From Fibrobacterota bacterium (GTDB lineage: Bacteria; Fibrobacterota; Chitinivibrionia; Chitinivibrionales; Chitinispirillaceae), in assembly GCA_023436145.1 (NCBI GenBank), contig JAEZKP010000097.1, positions 1 through 64,000 of the forward strand: a stretch of 64,000 nt of DNA. The letters are read 5' to 3'. The position numbers were made by a program, and so were the translations under genes. Under the pieces are notes generated by a model, which was given only the letters and a program-made list of their open reading frames with translations, was not told where the DNA came from and ran no database searches. The stretch's first letter is position 1, and each line of letters begins with the position of its first letter. This document shows, piece after piece, positions 25,590-34,759 of the stretch.

Positions 25590-27275
25590 TCAAGTCTTAA
25601 ATCTGTTTACCACATTTTCAATAACATTTGCAGTTTTGTTGAGTTCATCTGCTGAGCTTTTCAGCTGATTGGATCCGGAATAGACCGATCCTGCTGACAA
25701 ACTGACATTTGAAATATTTGCTGAGATGGTTTGAGACACGCTTGAAGTTTGGTTGATTCTCTGGTTGATCTCTTTCATTCCTGAAGAAACCTGAGAGATG
25801 TTGGATGCGATTTCTCTGGTAACTGCATTCTGTTCTTCTGCAGATGTGGCAATCTGAGATACTGTGTTACTGATGTTGTCGATTTGCTTCAGTATTTTTT
25901 CAATTTCAGAGGTAGTTTCTACTGTGGTAGCCTGGATGCTGTTGATTTGTTCGGCAATATCATCAGTAGCTTTAGCTGTTCTTTTGGATAATTCCTTTAT
26001 TTCGCTAGCCACCACCGCAAACCCTTTACCAGCACTTCCAGCACTAGCTGCTTCGATAGTTGCATTTAATGAAAGCAGGTTTATCTGATCAGAAATATCC
26101 TGAATTGTTTCAGTGATTTTACCGATCGATTTAGCATGGCTTGCCAGAGCCTGCATCTTATCTGAGGCGTTTTGAGCTTGTTGTACCGAGGACATCGATT
26201 CGTTTCTGGCAATTTCAGCATTTTTGGCTATCTCGTTAATTGTGGAACTCATTTCTTCTGCTGCTGTGGCAACGGTCGAAGATCCGGAAGTTATCTGTTC
26301 CATAGTAGCAGCTATTCCGGATAGATTGGAACTCATTTCTTCTGCGGAGGCAGCAACATTATTTGTATGATTGGTCATATTACCTGCACCATCAGACATT
26401 TGAGAAGCAAGTTGGTACAAACAGTGGGAGGATTCATTAAGAGCTTTGGCATTTTTTGAAAATTCAATAATATTTTCCTGCATGTTTGCGATAAATTTAT
26501 TGAACCATTCTGCCAGTGTAGCCACTTCATCGCTGGTTTTTATTTCCATCCGTTTAGACAGATCACCTTTACCTGAGGCTATATCCTTGAAACTATTGAT
26601 AGCACTTTTAATAGATGTTAAAATTCCGGTACTGATAAGAATAGAAAACAAAATACCCAATAAAACGCCGGCAATAACTGTTATAGAAAGAATGTATTTC
26701 CCTGATCTGTAGGTATTTGTAGCTTCTTTATTTATTTCATCAGTAAAATTGTATGAAATGTCGATTAATTGATCGATTTTACTGCGCATGGTTTCGAATT
26801 TTTCAGCTGCCTGGTTTAAACACAGATTAGTGGCGTTTTTGTGAGAGGTTTCCGAAGTGTCTTTACAAAGATCAATAATTTCGGTTGAAATCTGTTGCCA
26901 GTTCTGTCTGGCTTCTCTATATTCTTCTATAATGGTTTTTTCCTGGCTGCTGGATGCAAGAGCTACGAATTTTTCAAATCGATTTTGGGCTTGCTTAAGG
27001 TTTGATTCATACTCATTCAAAAAATGATCGAACTGCTCGGTGTGAGGTTCGCTGAGAATCAGAGATCTTTGAGCCACCAGTGCTTGATAAAGATCCCGAT
27101 CTACTTCTAGCAGTAAGGTTGAACCCGGCATAGTGTCCAGGAAAATGATATCCAGATCCTCTTTAATCCTGGAAAATTTATAATACCCTATCACTCCGAC
27201 TACTATCACAAAAAAAATCATTATACTGAATCCCAGAATCAGTTTTGTCTGAATTTTGAATCGATTTAACAACAT
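25590..27275 (-). CDS. Methyl-accepting chemotaxis protein (4HB-type sensor)
   Basis: The 561-residue receptor has a first membrane span just after the N-terminus, a periplasmic region of about 150 residues resembling four-helix-bundle MCP sensors, a second span (near 190-210), a HAMP domain, and a cytoplasmic signalling domain. The hairpin tip matches the MCP consensus: INLLSLNATIEAASAGSAGKGFAVVASEIKELS. It should control CheA activity; the ligand is unknown. The ATG at 27275 follows an AAAGG site; an upstream in-frame extension of 19 codons looks unlikely. No che genes are adjacent, so it is an orphan receptor. Confidence 0.93.
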   Translation of the reverse strand: MLLNRFKIQTKLILGFSIMIFFVIVVGVIGYYKFSRIKEDLDIIFLDTMPGSTLLLEVDRDLYQALVAQRSLILSEPHTEQFDHFLNEYESNLKQAQNRFEKFVALASSSQEKTIIEEYREARQNWQQISTEIIDLCKDTSETSHKNATNLCLNQAAEKFETMRSKIDQLIDISYNFTDEINKEATNTYRSGKYILSITVIAGVLLGILFSILISTGILTSIKSAINSFKDIASGKGDLSKRMEIKTSDEVATLAEWFNKFIANMQENIIEFSKNAKALNESSHCLYQLASQMSDGAGNMTNHTNNVAASAEEMSSNLSGIAATMEQITSGSSTVATAAEEMSSTINEIAKNAEIARNESMSSVQQAQNASDKMQALASHAKSIGKITETIQDISDQINLLSLNATIEAASAGSAGKGFAVVASEIKELSKRTAKATDDIAEQINSIQATTVETTSEIEKILKQIDNISNTVSQIATSAEEQNAVTREIASNISQVSSGMKEINQRINQTSSVSQTISANISNVSLSAGSVYSGSNQLKSSADELNKTANVIENVVNRFKT

Positions 27276-27502
27276 GGTTTGACCTTTCTTTTGGTTTTCA
27301 GGATTATATCTTTTACGGAAAGCCGTTGTCAATAGAAAGAGCGGAAAACACGGAAAAGTTTAATAAACCAAAGTAAGCTTACTCATCTGATACTGTAAAG
27401 GACACTTGCCACTGCTGGTAAGCAGCATTGTATTTCCATTATTTTGCAACTATTTTAACTATCATTATTAAGAGGTAATGATTTTTTTCTGAAAGGGTAA
27501 TC

Positions 27503-29032
27503 ATGGGGTATCCGGTGGTTTTGACTTGTGATCGAACTATGGCCAGTGAGTATCATGGTTTAATGTTTTTAGGTTTCAGTGCCTGTATTCCCCAGGGAAC
27601 TATTCCTGACTGGATTTATTATCCGCTTTTTTGTCCCAGTGCACCTGTCAGAAAAAACGGTAGTTTGCTTTATGCAAATTGTGGTATGAGACGTATTGAG
27701 TCAGCGCTTTTATCCTGTGGGTTCAGTCCAAAAGACATAATAGTAGCTCATCCGGATTATCTTGAGCGGGTAGTTGATTCATCTACAAAGATATTATCGA
27801 TTAGTTCCAATGATCCTCTGGGTTTAGGGCCGGCAACCACCACATTTGGAGATCTTTGGGGGGGTGAAGCGCGAATGGCCTACAAACTACGGGAGCTACT
27901 CCACAGTAAGGTGGTTTTGCGTCATAAACCCACTGTTTTTCTGGGTGGACCGGGTGCCTGGCAGGTGGCAGAGAATCCAAAAAAACGTCTGGAACTGGGA
28001 ATCGATTGCGTTGTGGTGGGTGAAGGGGACATAACTGCACCAAAACTCTTCAAATCAGTGTTGGATGGAAAAAAAGGGGAGTTACCGGATGTGGTGTATG
28101 GGGATGTTGCACCGGTGGAGCAGATCAGGGGAATTGCAGGTGGCACTATAATAGGACTTATAGAGATAACCAGGGGATGTGCACGAAGTTGTGCTTTTTG
28201 TGCACCTTCGGTGAGGAAAGTGCGATCATTGCCTCTGGAAAGAGTTCTTGAAGATGTGCGGGTAAATATAGATGCAGGAAATGACGGGGTGATACTTCAT
28301 GGTGAGGATATGTTGCTTTATAAATCGGATGGTCTCTCTATTAACTCAGATGCAGTGATAGAACTGATACAAAAAGTATATCAGGTACCCGGGGTTAATT
28401 TTGTAGGTATAAGTCATGTTTCACTTTCCTCAATAGTAAGCTCTCCATCGACAATTGAGAAAATGGCAAAAACCCTTGAGTTAGGGACCCCCAGACACCC
28501 TGTAAATTATTATCAGGTTGGTATCGAAACGGGCAGCCCTGAATTGATTGGAAAGTTGATGAAAGGTAAAGTGTATCCTTTTAAACCGGAAGAGTGGCCG
28601 GATGTGGTGCGTGAAGGTTTCAGAATCAGTCATGAAAATCATTTTGTTTGTTGTGCGACCATAATTCTGGGATTACCCGGAGAAACAAATGAGGATGTCC
28701 GGAAGACTGCAGAACTGGTAAGATCATTATATGGGTACCAGAGTGTCATAATACCTCTCTTTTTTACCCCTATGCAGACAACCCGTCTGGAGAATCAGAA
28801 ACCATTTACTAAAAAAGATCTTACTTCTTTTCATGATAATTTACTGTCTGCCTGCTGGGAACATAATGCCAAATGGTTTCCAGAGTTGTGGAAATACTAC
28901 GGACGAAATAAAAATGTGGTTCTTCAAAAATCGGTAGATTTTTTTCTCAGGCACGGAATAAGGTATTTCCTGAAACGAATGCAACAGGATTCGATGAAGC
29001 GCAATGGTATCAGAGAAGAAGTAAGTTTATAG
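27503..29032 (+). CDS. B12-binding-type radical SAM protein
   Basis: This 509-residue protein has an N-terminal half shaped like a cobalamin-binding domain (VFLGGPGAWQV and DCVVVGEGD motifs) and a radical-SAM core with the cluster motif CARSCAFC (C226/C230/C233). Additional landmarks are EITRGC, VGIETGSPEL and IILGLPGETNEDV. The layout matches B12-binding radical-SAM enzymes that methylate or rearrange unactivated carbons, but the substrate is not evident. No partner gene is adjacent, and a strong hairpin follows the gene. Confidence 0.88.
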   Translation: MGYPVVLTCDRTMASEYHGLMFLGFSACIPQGTIPDWIYYPLFCPSAPVRKNGSLLYANCGMRRIESALLSCGFSPKDIIVAHPDYLERVVDSSTKILSISSNDPLGLGPATTTFGDLWGGEARMAYKLRELLHSKVVLRHKPTVFLGGPGAWQVAENPKKRLELGIDCVVVGEGDITAPKLFKSVLDGKKGELPDVVYGDVAPVEQIRGIAGGTIIGLIEITRGCARSCAFCAPSVRKVRSLPLERVLEDVRVNIDAGNDGVILHGEDMLLYKSDGLSINSDAVIELIQKVYQVPGVNFVGISHVSLSSIVSSPSTIEKMAKTLELGTPRHPVNYYQVGIETGSPELIGKLMKGKVYPFKPEEWPDVVREGFRISHENHFVCCATIILGLPGETNEDVRKTAELVRSLYGYQSVIIPLFFTPMQTTRLENQKPFTKKDLTSFHDNLLSACWEHNAKWFPELWKYYGRNKNVVLQKSVDFFLRHGIRYFLKRMQQDSMKRNGIREEVSL

Positions 29033-29177
29033 CATTACTTTTTGTGTTCACAACTGACATAATAAATAAAAGAAAGACGGATTCAGGAAGCCATATTTAA
29101 AAATGTGCTTTGACGTAATTATCCATGCTTGTCCAGGCCGCACAGCAAAAAAGACTTTTCACATCAGTTAAGTTTAT

Positions 29178-29222
29178 CATATGCCCGGACAGGAGTTCTA
29201 TCCGGTTCGGACATATGGTTTT
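29178..29222. terminator. Bidirectional hairpin terminator
   Basis: CATATG with CCCGGAC (29178-29190) pairs with GTTCGGA and CATATG (29205-29217), giving about 13 bp with one G-U pair and one mismatch. A TTTT run follows on the plus strand and AT-rich sequence on the other. It lies between the convergent radical-SAM and secreted-protein genes. Confidence 0.6.
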
Positions 29223-29235
29223 AATTAAAAATGGC

Positions 29236-29913
29236 TTAATTACACGAATCAAGAAATGTTTTCAGATGGTTGCGGAAATTACGAAAATCACGGTCTTTGG
29301 GTGTGCTGAACTTGCTGGTTACAGCTTCGCAGTTTCCGAAAATCTTCTCAAAACCGCCATTTTTGTAAAGTTTACCATCAATGGGGAAAAGTTCACCACC
29401 GTTAAGAGAAATGTAGAATCCTTCAACACTGAGGTATGTAATATTAGCTACAGGAATGGTTTTCCATTTTGATTTTAGAGGATCATTGTAAACAACTATT
29501 TTATCAGTACCTTCATAATTAAGCTGTTGAATCATGGTTTTCTTACCTGGTTTGCCGATGATATCAACTGTAACATATCTGATATCACGATCCGGTCTTC
29601 TCAGTGCGCCTTTCCATACACTCCAGGACTTTACGGTTACTTCTTTTAAATCTTTAATTGGTTTATATTTATGGATAGTTCCGGATTGATCTTTGATTTT
29701 CATATTTTTATATGTGGTTTTGAATTTGTTAGTGGCTTTATTAACACCTTTGATGACTTCTCCGCTATTGGTGGTTACTTCAACTGAACCTGATGCGCAC
29801 AGGTCATAACCGGGATATATGGGTGAAGTGTCATCCTTTTCGTCATCCGCAAATACGAAAGATGAAAAAATTAATGTACCGCAAAGAATGGATGTTTTGA
29901 TTGTACGAAGCAT
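29236..29913 (-). CDS. Secreted protein of unknown function
   Basis: This 225-residue protein has a signal peptide (MLRTIKTSILCGTLIFSSFVFA) and a mature part rich in beta-type residues with two or three Cys. It contains a strand-rich segment with DLKEVTVKSWSVWKGALRRPDRDIRYVTV but no recognisable family motif. An AAGGAG site precedes the ATG. It is probably periplasmic or extracellular. Flanking genes give no functional clue. Confidence 0.6.
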   Translation of the reverse strand: MLRTIKTSILCGTLIFSSFVFADDEKDDTSPIYPGYDLCASGSVEVTTNSGEVIKGVNKATNKFKTTYKNMKIKDQSGTIHKYKPIKDLKEVTVKSWSVWKGALRRPDRDIRYVTVDIIGKPGKKTMIQQLNYEGTDKIVVYNDPLKSKWKTIPVANITYLSVEGFYISLNGGELFPIDGKLYKNGGFEKIFGNCEAVTSKFSTPKDRDFRNFRNHLKTFLDSCN

Positions 29914-30299
29914 CTTTACTCCTTATATTGAGGAATTTGGGGGAATGGTTTTCCGGAATGGTATTTATTCCAGATTGAAAATTTATCATTATTGCTTGAT
30001 CATGTCAATATAATAGATAAACTTAAAGAAATAAAAAACAACTGATAAATCAATTTTTGTGTGGATTTTTCAGTTGCCAGGGGAAATAATCGGTAATAGT
30101 ATAATGTGTAATTTTTCTTTAATAAAAAAAGACTGTTTCATAGAATTTATTACCAGGGATCATCGAATCCCGGATATCTTCAATTTGATTTCAGCAGTTT
30201 CTAAGGAGTGGGTTACAGGTTGAGGAGACTTGCTCTGCTTTGCTAAACAGGTTCACAGCCCGTGAGCTGTGAACCTGTTAATGTAGAGAAGCGTCTTTT
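29914..30299. other. Intergenic region with a perfect 14-bp hairpin (30246-30279)
   Basis: This 386-base gap has no convincing gene. Near its right end AACAGGTTCACAGC (30246-30259) and GCTGTGAACCTGTT (30266-30279) are perfect complements around a six-base loop. The hairpin lies about 20 bases past the stop of the LamG/cohesin gene (minus strand) and is probably its terminator, though the T-run is short. The left part should carry the promoter of the secreted-protein gene's divergent upstream side, not located. Confidence 0.55.
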
Positions 30300-33032
30300 T
30301 TATCTACCTATGATAAACTTTCCTGAATAGATATCAGAATCAGCTTTGGATTGAAAAAGGTACATTCCTTTTGAAAAATTTTCAGTAGACAAGGAAATTT
30401 GTTGAAATCTTTCGAGGTTTATTGTTTTAACTAGTTTACCATCGATAGACCAGATTTTTACAGATGTTTTTGTGGAATTACCGGCTTTTAATAAAATTGC
30501 ATTTCTGGTAGTCTTAAAAAGAAATGATGATGTATTGTTATGAACCAGTTCCGGTATACTTGGAGTAGTATTATCGAAAAATGTACTGGGAATCAAACCT
30601 TCATTAATTGATATTGATTGAATTTTAAAGAGTGCAGGTGAGATATTTGATTTTGAAGGCAGGTCAATTTTAAACAGTACAACCTGACCATCATCATCAA
30701 TATCATCATTAACTGTCAGTGCGATTTTAATGACCTGCTGCAGGGAATCGATTTTGGAGGTGAGTGTTGACTGCCTGAGGGAAGTAGTAATCTCGCCTTT
30801 TGAAAGATTATTCAAATCCTGGTTAAACTGGATGGAAAAATCACCTGAAATGAAGCCCTTAAGATTTGATCCTAGAATCTGGTAAGAAATGGTGTTACCG
30901 TTATCTGAATAAACCATAGAAACTTTTCCGCCAAGCACCTGTTTTGTCTTTGATAAGGCTGCTTTTGCCAGTCTCTTTTTCATCGAACAGGGAAACTCGG
31001 GCAGCAGACCGATACTGTGTTGCAGAATCAGCGCTGCATCATAACTGGTAATACTACCGTTGCCACTGACATCAGCAATTTCTGTGGTGAAATTAGGGCA
31101 GCACACATCAGGGAGCTCTAAAGAACCTACTACATAAGAGAGGACCTTCTGTGCATCGGTCACAGTTACGTTGTTATCATCGGTAACGTCGCCATAAAGT
31201 AAAAAATCAGCGGTTATATATATTTTGCAGTGAGTTGATGATGCCAGGATTAAAGTGTTCTTCTCATCAATTTGAACATCAGAGAATTTAATGATTGCAG
31301 AATCACCGATTGAAGCATCATCATTTATTTTAAAAAGGAATCTGAATAATTCACCTTCACCGAATTGAATAGGTGAAGTCGTTCCTGCAGCTGCTATTGA
31401 TAGAGAGCCTTTTTCTGTTTCTGCTACTGCAAACAGTTCCCAGCTACTGATCAGACCGGAATCCTTTGTGGCACCAATGAAGCTGATTTTACTGCTATCA
31501 TAGGAGCTTTTCAAGTTAAATGAACTAAAAGAGATATCCTCAAAGTTGGTGATGAAAACAGGAATGCTTACAGTATCACCAGGCTTTGCATAAGCAGATT
31601 TCATTCCAAAATTTATTTCAAAATGATCTTTTTTATCTGGCACATAAGAGCTGTAATTTTGGTTTATTACAGATTCCTCCAGAACATAATTATAGAGCTT
31701 GAGTTCATCAATCATACCATTGAAGACACACTGAGGACCTTTATAATCACTTCGTATCTGACAACCAATAACCGCATCTGCCTCAGGCATCTGGTAATTA
31801 CCGGAAAATTTCGCTGTCTGAACCAGTTCTCCATCCACATAAAATCTCAGGGTTGAACCATCACAGGTTCCTACCACATGATACCACCGATTCAATTTAA
31901 GAGGTAAGGGTGAAATACAATTAATCCATTGTCCGGGAAGACCTATTGCCAGCGCAGGGGCTCTATCCTGAATAAATAAAGAGAAACCATTACGATTAGT
32001 ACCATTAAGACTGGAATACTCTAAAATTTTGAATTGATTATAAATTTCACCTGTGGCAACAGGATATGAGCTTAGATTGATCCATGATTCTATGCTGAAT
32101 TGTGGTGTGTAAAAAGGGATGCGGGAATCACTGATGATTGGTTTTATATCTCTCTTGTTTAGCAGTAATGCATTCCCTGAAACACCCTTCCCTAAGCTGA
32201 GATTAGGTGATGATGCATTATGGCCGTTTCCTGTGACATCCAGAACTGTATTGTTGTCAATGGTTTCAAAGTTCCAGTGGGCTACTACTTTTGACAAAGG
32301 CTTCAAGCTGTTATAATTATTTTTAATTGTAGCTGAATCAAGTGCACGGCTATAAAATTTAAGTTCATCAATCATACCTCTGAAGCAACACTGTGGGCCG
32401 ACATAATCGCTGCGAATCTGGCATCCGATAGCTGCATCTGCCTCAGGCATCACGTAGTTACCGGTAAAAGTGACAGTTTGAACCAGTTCTCCATTCAAGT
32501 ATAGCTTCAATATAGTATCTTCACAGGTCCCTACCACATGATACCATTTGTTTAATCTGACAGGGACAGGGGAAAAACAGTTGATCCATTGTTTGGGAAG
32601 TCCCACGCATATTGCCGGGACAGTATCCTCAATGAACAGAGAGAAACCAGTATAATTGGAACCGTTAAGGCTTGTATACTCAAAGATCTTATATTGATTA
32701 TAGATCTCACCTGTAGCGGTGGGATAGGAACTGAGATTGAACCAGGATTCGATGGTGAATTTGGGAATGTAAAAGGATTCCTGTGAATTTGCTATTACCG
32801 GAGTGATTCCCGTCTTGTTAATGAGTAAAGCACTGCCGGCAATGCCTTCACTTGTTTCGATATTGGGTGAAGTTGCATCGTGACCATTTCCTGTTATGTC
32901 CACAATAGTGTTGCCGTCAACATGTTCGAAATTCCAATAGGCAACCAGACTGGAATCTGCCAGTGCTGCTTCGTTGATAATTGTTAATGCAAAAATTACA
33001 TTAAGTGTTGTGAAAAACAGTTTTAATGGCAT
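30300..33032 (-). CDS. Secreted LamG-LamG-cohesin-dockerin protein with Por-like C-terminal tail
   Basis: The 910-residue product has a signal peptide (to about residue 25), two LamG/concanavalin-like domains (about 28-235 and 249-455), a cohesin-like domain (about 470-606), a dockerin-like pair of EF-hand repeats (about 613-680, with GDVTDDNNVTVTDAQKVL and DVSGNGSITSYDAALIL), a second beta domain of cohesin character (about 695-820) and a C-terminal tail (VKIWSIDGKLVKTI...KGMYLFQ) like Por/type IX sorting signals. Cohesin-dockerin binding builds cellulosomes, and both modules on one chain suggest self- or cross-assembly. The ATG follows AAAGGAG; an upstream in-frame extension is rejected. 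Confidence 0.82.
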   Translation of the reverse strand: MPLKLFFTTLNVIFALTIINEAALADSSLVAYWNFEHVDGNTIVDITGNGHDATSPNIETSEGIAGSALLINKTGITPVIANSQESFYIPKFTIESWFNLSSYPTATGEIYNQYKIFEYTSLNGSNYTGFSLFIEDTVPAICVGLPKQWINCFSPVPVRLNKWYHVVGTCEDTILKLYLNGELVQTVTFTGNYVMPEADAAIGCQIRSDYVGPQCCFRGMIDELKFYSRALDSATIKNNYNSLKPLSKVVAHWNFETIDNNTVLDVTGNGHNASSPNLSLGKGVSGNALLLNKRDIKPIISDSRIPFYTPQFSIESWINLSSYPVATGEIYNQFKILEYSSLNGTNRNGFSLFIQDRAPALAIGLPGQWINCISPLPLKLNRWYHVVGTCDGSTLRFYVDGELVQTAKFSGNYQMPEADAVIGCQIRSDYKGPQCVFNGMIDELKLYNYVLEESVINQNYSSYVPDKKDHFEINFGMKSAYAKPGDTVSIPVFITNFEDISFSSFNLKSSYDSSKISFIGATKDSGLISSWELFAVAETEKGSLSIAAAGTTSPIQFGEGELFRFLFKINDDASIGDSAIIKFSDVQIDEKNTLILASSTHCKIYITADFLLYGDVTDDNNVTVTDAQKVLSYVVGSLELPDVCCPNFTTEIADVSGNGSITSYDAALILQHSIGLLPEFPCSMKKRLAKAALSKTKQVLGGKVSMVYSDNGNTISYQILGSNLKGFISGDFSIQFNQDLNNLSKGEITTSLRQSTLTSKIDSLQQVIKIALTVNDDIDDDGQVVLFKIDLPSKSNISPALFKIQSISINEGLIPSTFFDNTTPSIPELVHNNTSSFLFKTTRNAILLKAGNSTKTSVKIWSIDGKLVKTINLERFQQISLSTENFSKGMYLFQSKADSDIYSGKFIIGR
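31653..32951 (-). repeat. Tandem duplication encoding the two LamG domains
   Basis: Two consecutive segments (about 32951-32310 and 32288-31653) encode closely similar domains offset by 221 residues. Both contain WNFE...TGNGH, ESWxNLSSYPxATGEIYNQ and CQIRSDYxGPQC. The bases are also visibly similar, which suggests an internal duplication that is not very old. Confidence 0.8.
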
Positions 33033-33186
33033 ATTAACTCCTTTGCTAAGTTTTCTCAGGAGGAAGGCATCAACTATCATGCCAATAATTGCTGCAACGT
33101 GGCAAATAAGAAAATGGTATATGAGCTTTAAATAATCAAATCCGAAAGCATCTGCTTATAAATGATAAGTCCTGATGCTGGGATAT

Positions 33187-33204
33187 AGTCTCAAAATTGA
33201 GACT
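33187..33204 (-). terminator. Short perfect hairpin after the lipoprotein gene
   Basis: AGTCTCA (33187-33193) and TGAGACT (33198-33204) form a 7-bp stem with a four-base loop about 20 bases past the stop of the minus-strand lipoprotein gene. The following sequence is AT-rich but without a clear T-tract. It may act as a weak terminator. Confidence 0.4.
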
Positions 33205-33224
33205 TAAAATAGACAAATGGTAAT

Positions 33225-34226
33225 TCAATAAGAGAAGACACCTCCGCTTACTGCTAAATTGTTCCAGCAACAATGGCGCACCTTTGAGAGATCTGAAACA
33301 GTCATTTTTAAATGAATGTAAACTGAATCCTCCGGCAGATATGAATGAGTTATAACTGGTTGAGAGTCAGAAGTGGTTATACCATCATTAAGATAATAGC
33401 TCATCAATGATCCTTTTCTGCTGAGCTTTAATTCGCCTGATGTCATTTTCTCCACACGGCTGTAGTTTTGCAGTTCAATAGATTTGCATTCAAGTTTCAT
33501 ACTGCTTTGTAAACCTGATATGGAAATGCCGGCTATTTCACCATCCCACTTTCCGGTATCTGGACTGTTGGAAACAAAAAAATTCACCGTAAACCCGTCC
33601 TTCATTTCATCACGTAATTTTAACTCAATACTTACAGTAAAATCACCGCAAATTTTGAAATTGGATCGAATTCCAGTGGAAAGTTCCTGTGAAGTCGAAT
33701 CGAAAATGAACTGAAGTTTGCGATCTATATAGTCAAACTGTACATGTTTTGCTTCGGGATTGCTGTAATATGTCCAGTTTTTAGCTGAAAGGGGAAAAGA
33801 ATCAAAATTCTCAAGAAATATGGATCTGATTCTATATGGAATAATAGTGTGTTCCTGATGGAAATCTTTAATAAGCAATGAGCCGGTATAGGTTTTCAGT
33901 TGATTAGTATTTAGCCATAGGTAGATATATTTAAGATCAAAAGATTCATTTATGCATTGATAGGAACAAAAACAGGATAATGTATCAGGAGAGTCATCCT
34001 GGATAAAAGAAAGTTGTAAATTCCTGTCATTCAGGTCAGATATATGTAGCGTGCAGATACTGCTTTCCGGGTAAAAAACAGTTTTATCAATTGACTGCAT
34101 GTTTGTACATACAGGTGGATTATTTCTTATTGGAATGTGAGGATCAAAAATACATGATATTCCTAATATTATAAAAAAGAAACAACTGCAGGTAGAACAT
34201 GAAATCCCAATATTGAATCTGATCAT
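33225..34226 (-). CDS. Putative secreted lipoprotein with a beta-rich C-terminal domain
   Basis: The product from the chosen ATG is 333 residues. It begins with a hydrophobic stretch ending in LGISC, a plausible lipobox. The middle has several Cys in clusters (CSTCSC near the start, and CFCSYQC). The C-terminal part (after about residue 170) looks like a LamG/jelly-roll domain: LENFDSFPLSAKNWTYY, FTVSIELKLRDEM, and GISISG. It probably binds a carbohydrate or protein outside the cell. A start 27 codons upstream lacks a good ribosome site; the chosen start is also weak. It follows the LamG/cohesin gene's own 5' end by 192 bases. Confidence 0.55.
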   Translation of the reverse strand: MIRFNIGISCSTCSCFFFIILGISCIFDPHIPIRNNPPVCTNMQSIDKTVFYPESSICTLHISDLNDRNLQLSFIQDDSPDTLSCFCSYQCINESFDLKYIYLWLNTNQLKTYTGSLLIKDFHQEHTIIPYRIRSIFLENFDSFPLSAKNWTYYSNPEAKHVQFDYIDRKLQFIFDSTSQELSTGIRSNFKICGDFTVSIELKLRDEMKDGFTVNFFVSNSPDTGKWDGEIAGISISGLQSSMKLECKSIELQNYSRVEKMTSGELKLSRKGSLMSYYLNDGITTSDSQPVITHSYLPEDSVYIHLKMTVSDLSKVRHCCWNNLAVSGGVFSY

Positions 34227-34759
34227 TATTGTCTGGCTGTATGGGTAATAGTATTCGAAAATAAAAACGGATGTTTTTAAATTAATTATAGAATAAAGAG
34301 AGGTCAAAATTTAGTCGCTACAAAAATTAATATTGATAATCCGGCATTTTTGGCTTTTGGAGAAATAGTTATAGAAGGTCGCGTGGAGAAAGGGATCTTT
34401 TTCAATCAACAGCTTTACCTCATTAATACTCATCTGTAAATTAAAACCGGTTGATTATAACCCAAGAATGTTGCAGTTTTCACCTAAAAAGTTCATTTTT
34501 TTTGTTTTGTGAAAGTGAGAAAAATGTTAGGCAAATATTGAAAATTCATTTATCTTATTGTTCAAAACTTAAGCCTGAAATCCGCTTAGGTATAGTAAAA
34601 GATGAAGTTAAAGTAGTCATAAGATTATTAATATTCAACAGGTTATGGTTATTGATCCAATTTATTACAGGAACTTAGGTAAATTTTTTTCTCTGAAAAA
34701 AATGGAATAGATTGAATTAAATTAATCGCTTAAATAAATGTTAAGGGTGACAGAAAATT
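34227..34759. other. Long intergenic region upstream of the Na/phosphate cotransporter gene
   Basis: No gene is convincing in these 533 bases. The only sizeable frame, near 34451-34678, has no ribosome site and no coding character. The region separates divergent genes, so promoters for both are expected, but none is clear. It ends with an AAGGGTGA ribosome site before 34760. Confidence 0.35.

Noticed and set aside
34451..34678. A 75-residue plus-strand frame upstream of the Na/phosphate cotransporter gene
   Set aside because: No ribosome site, no motif, Cys/Ile-rich random look; treated as non-coding.
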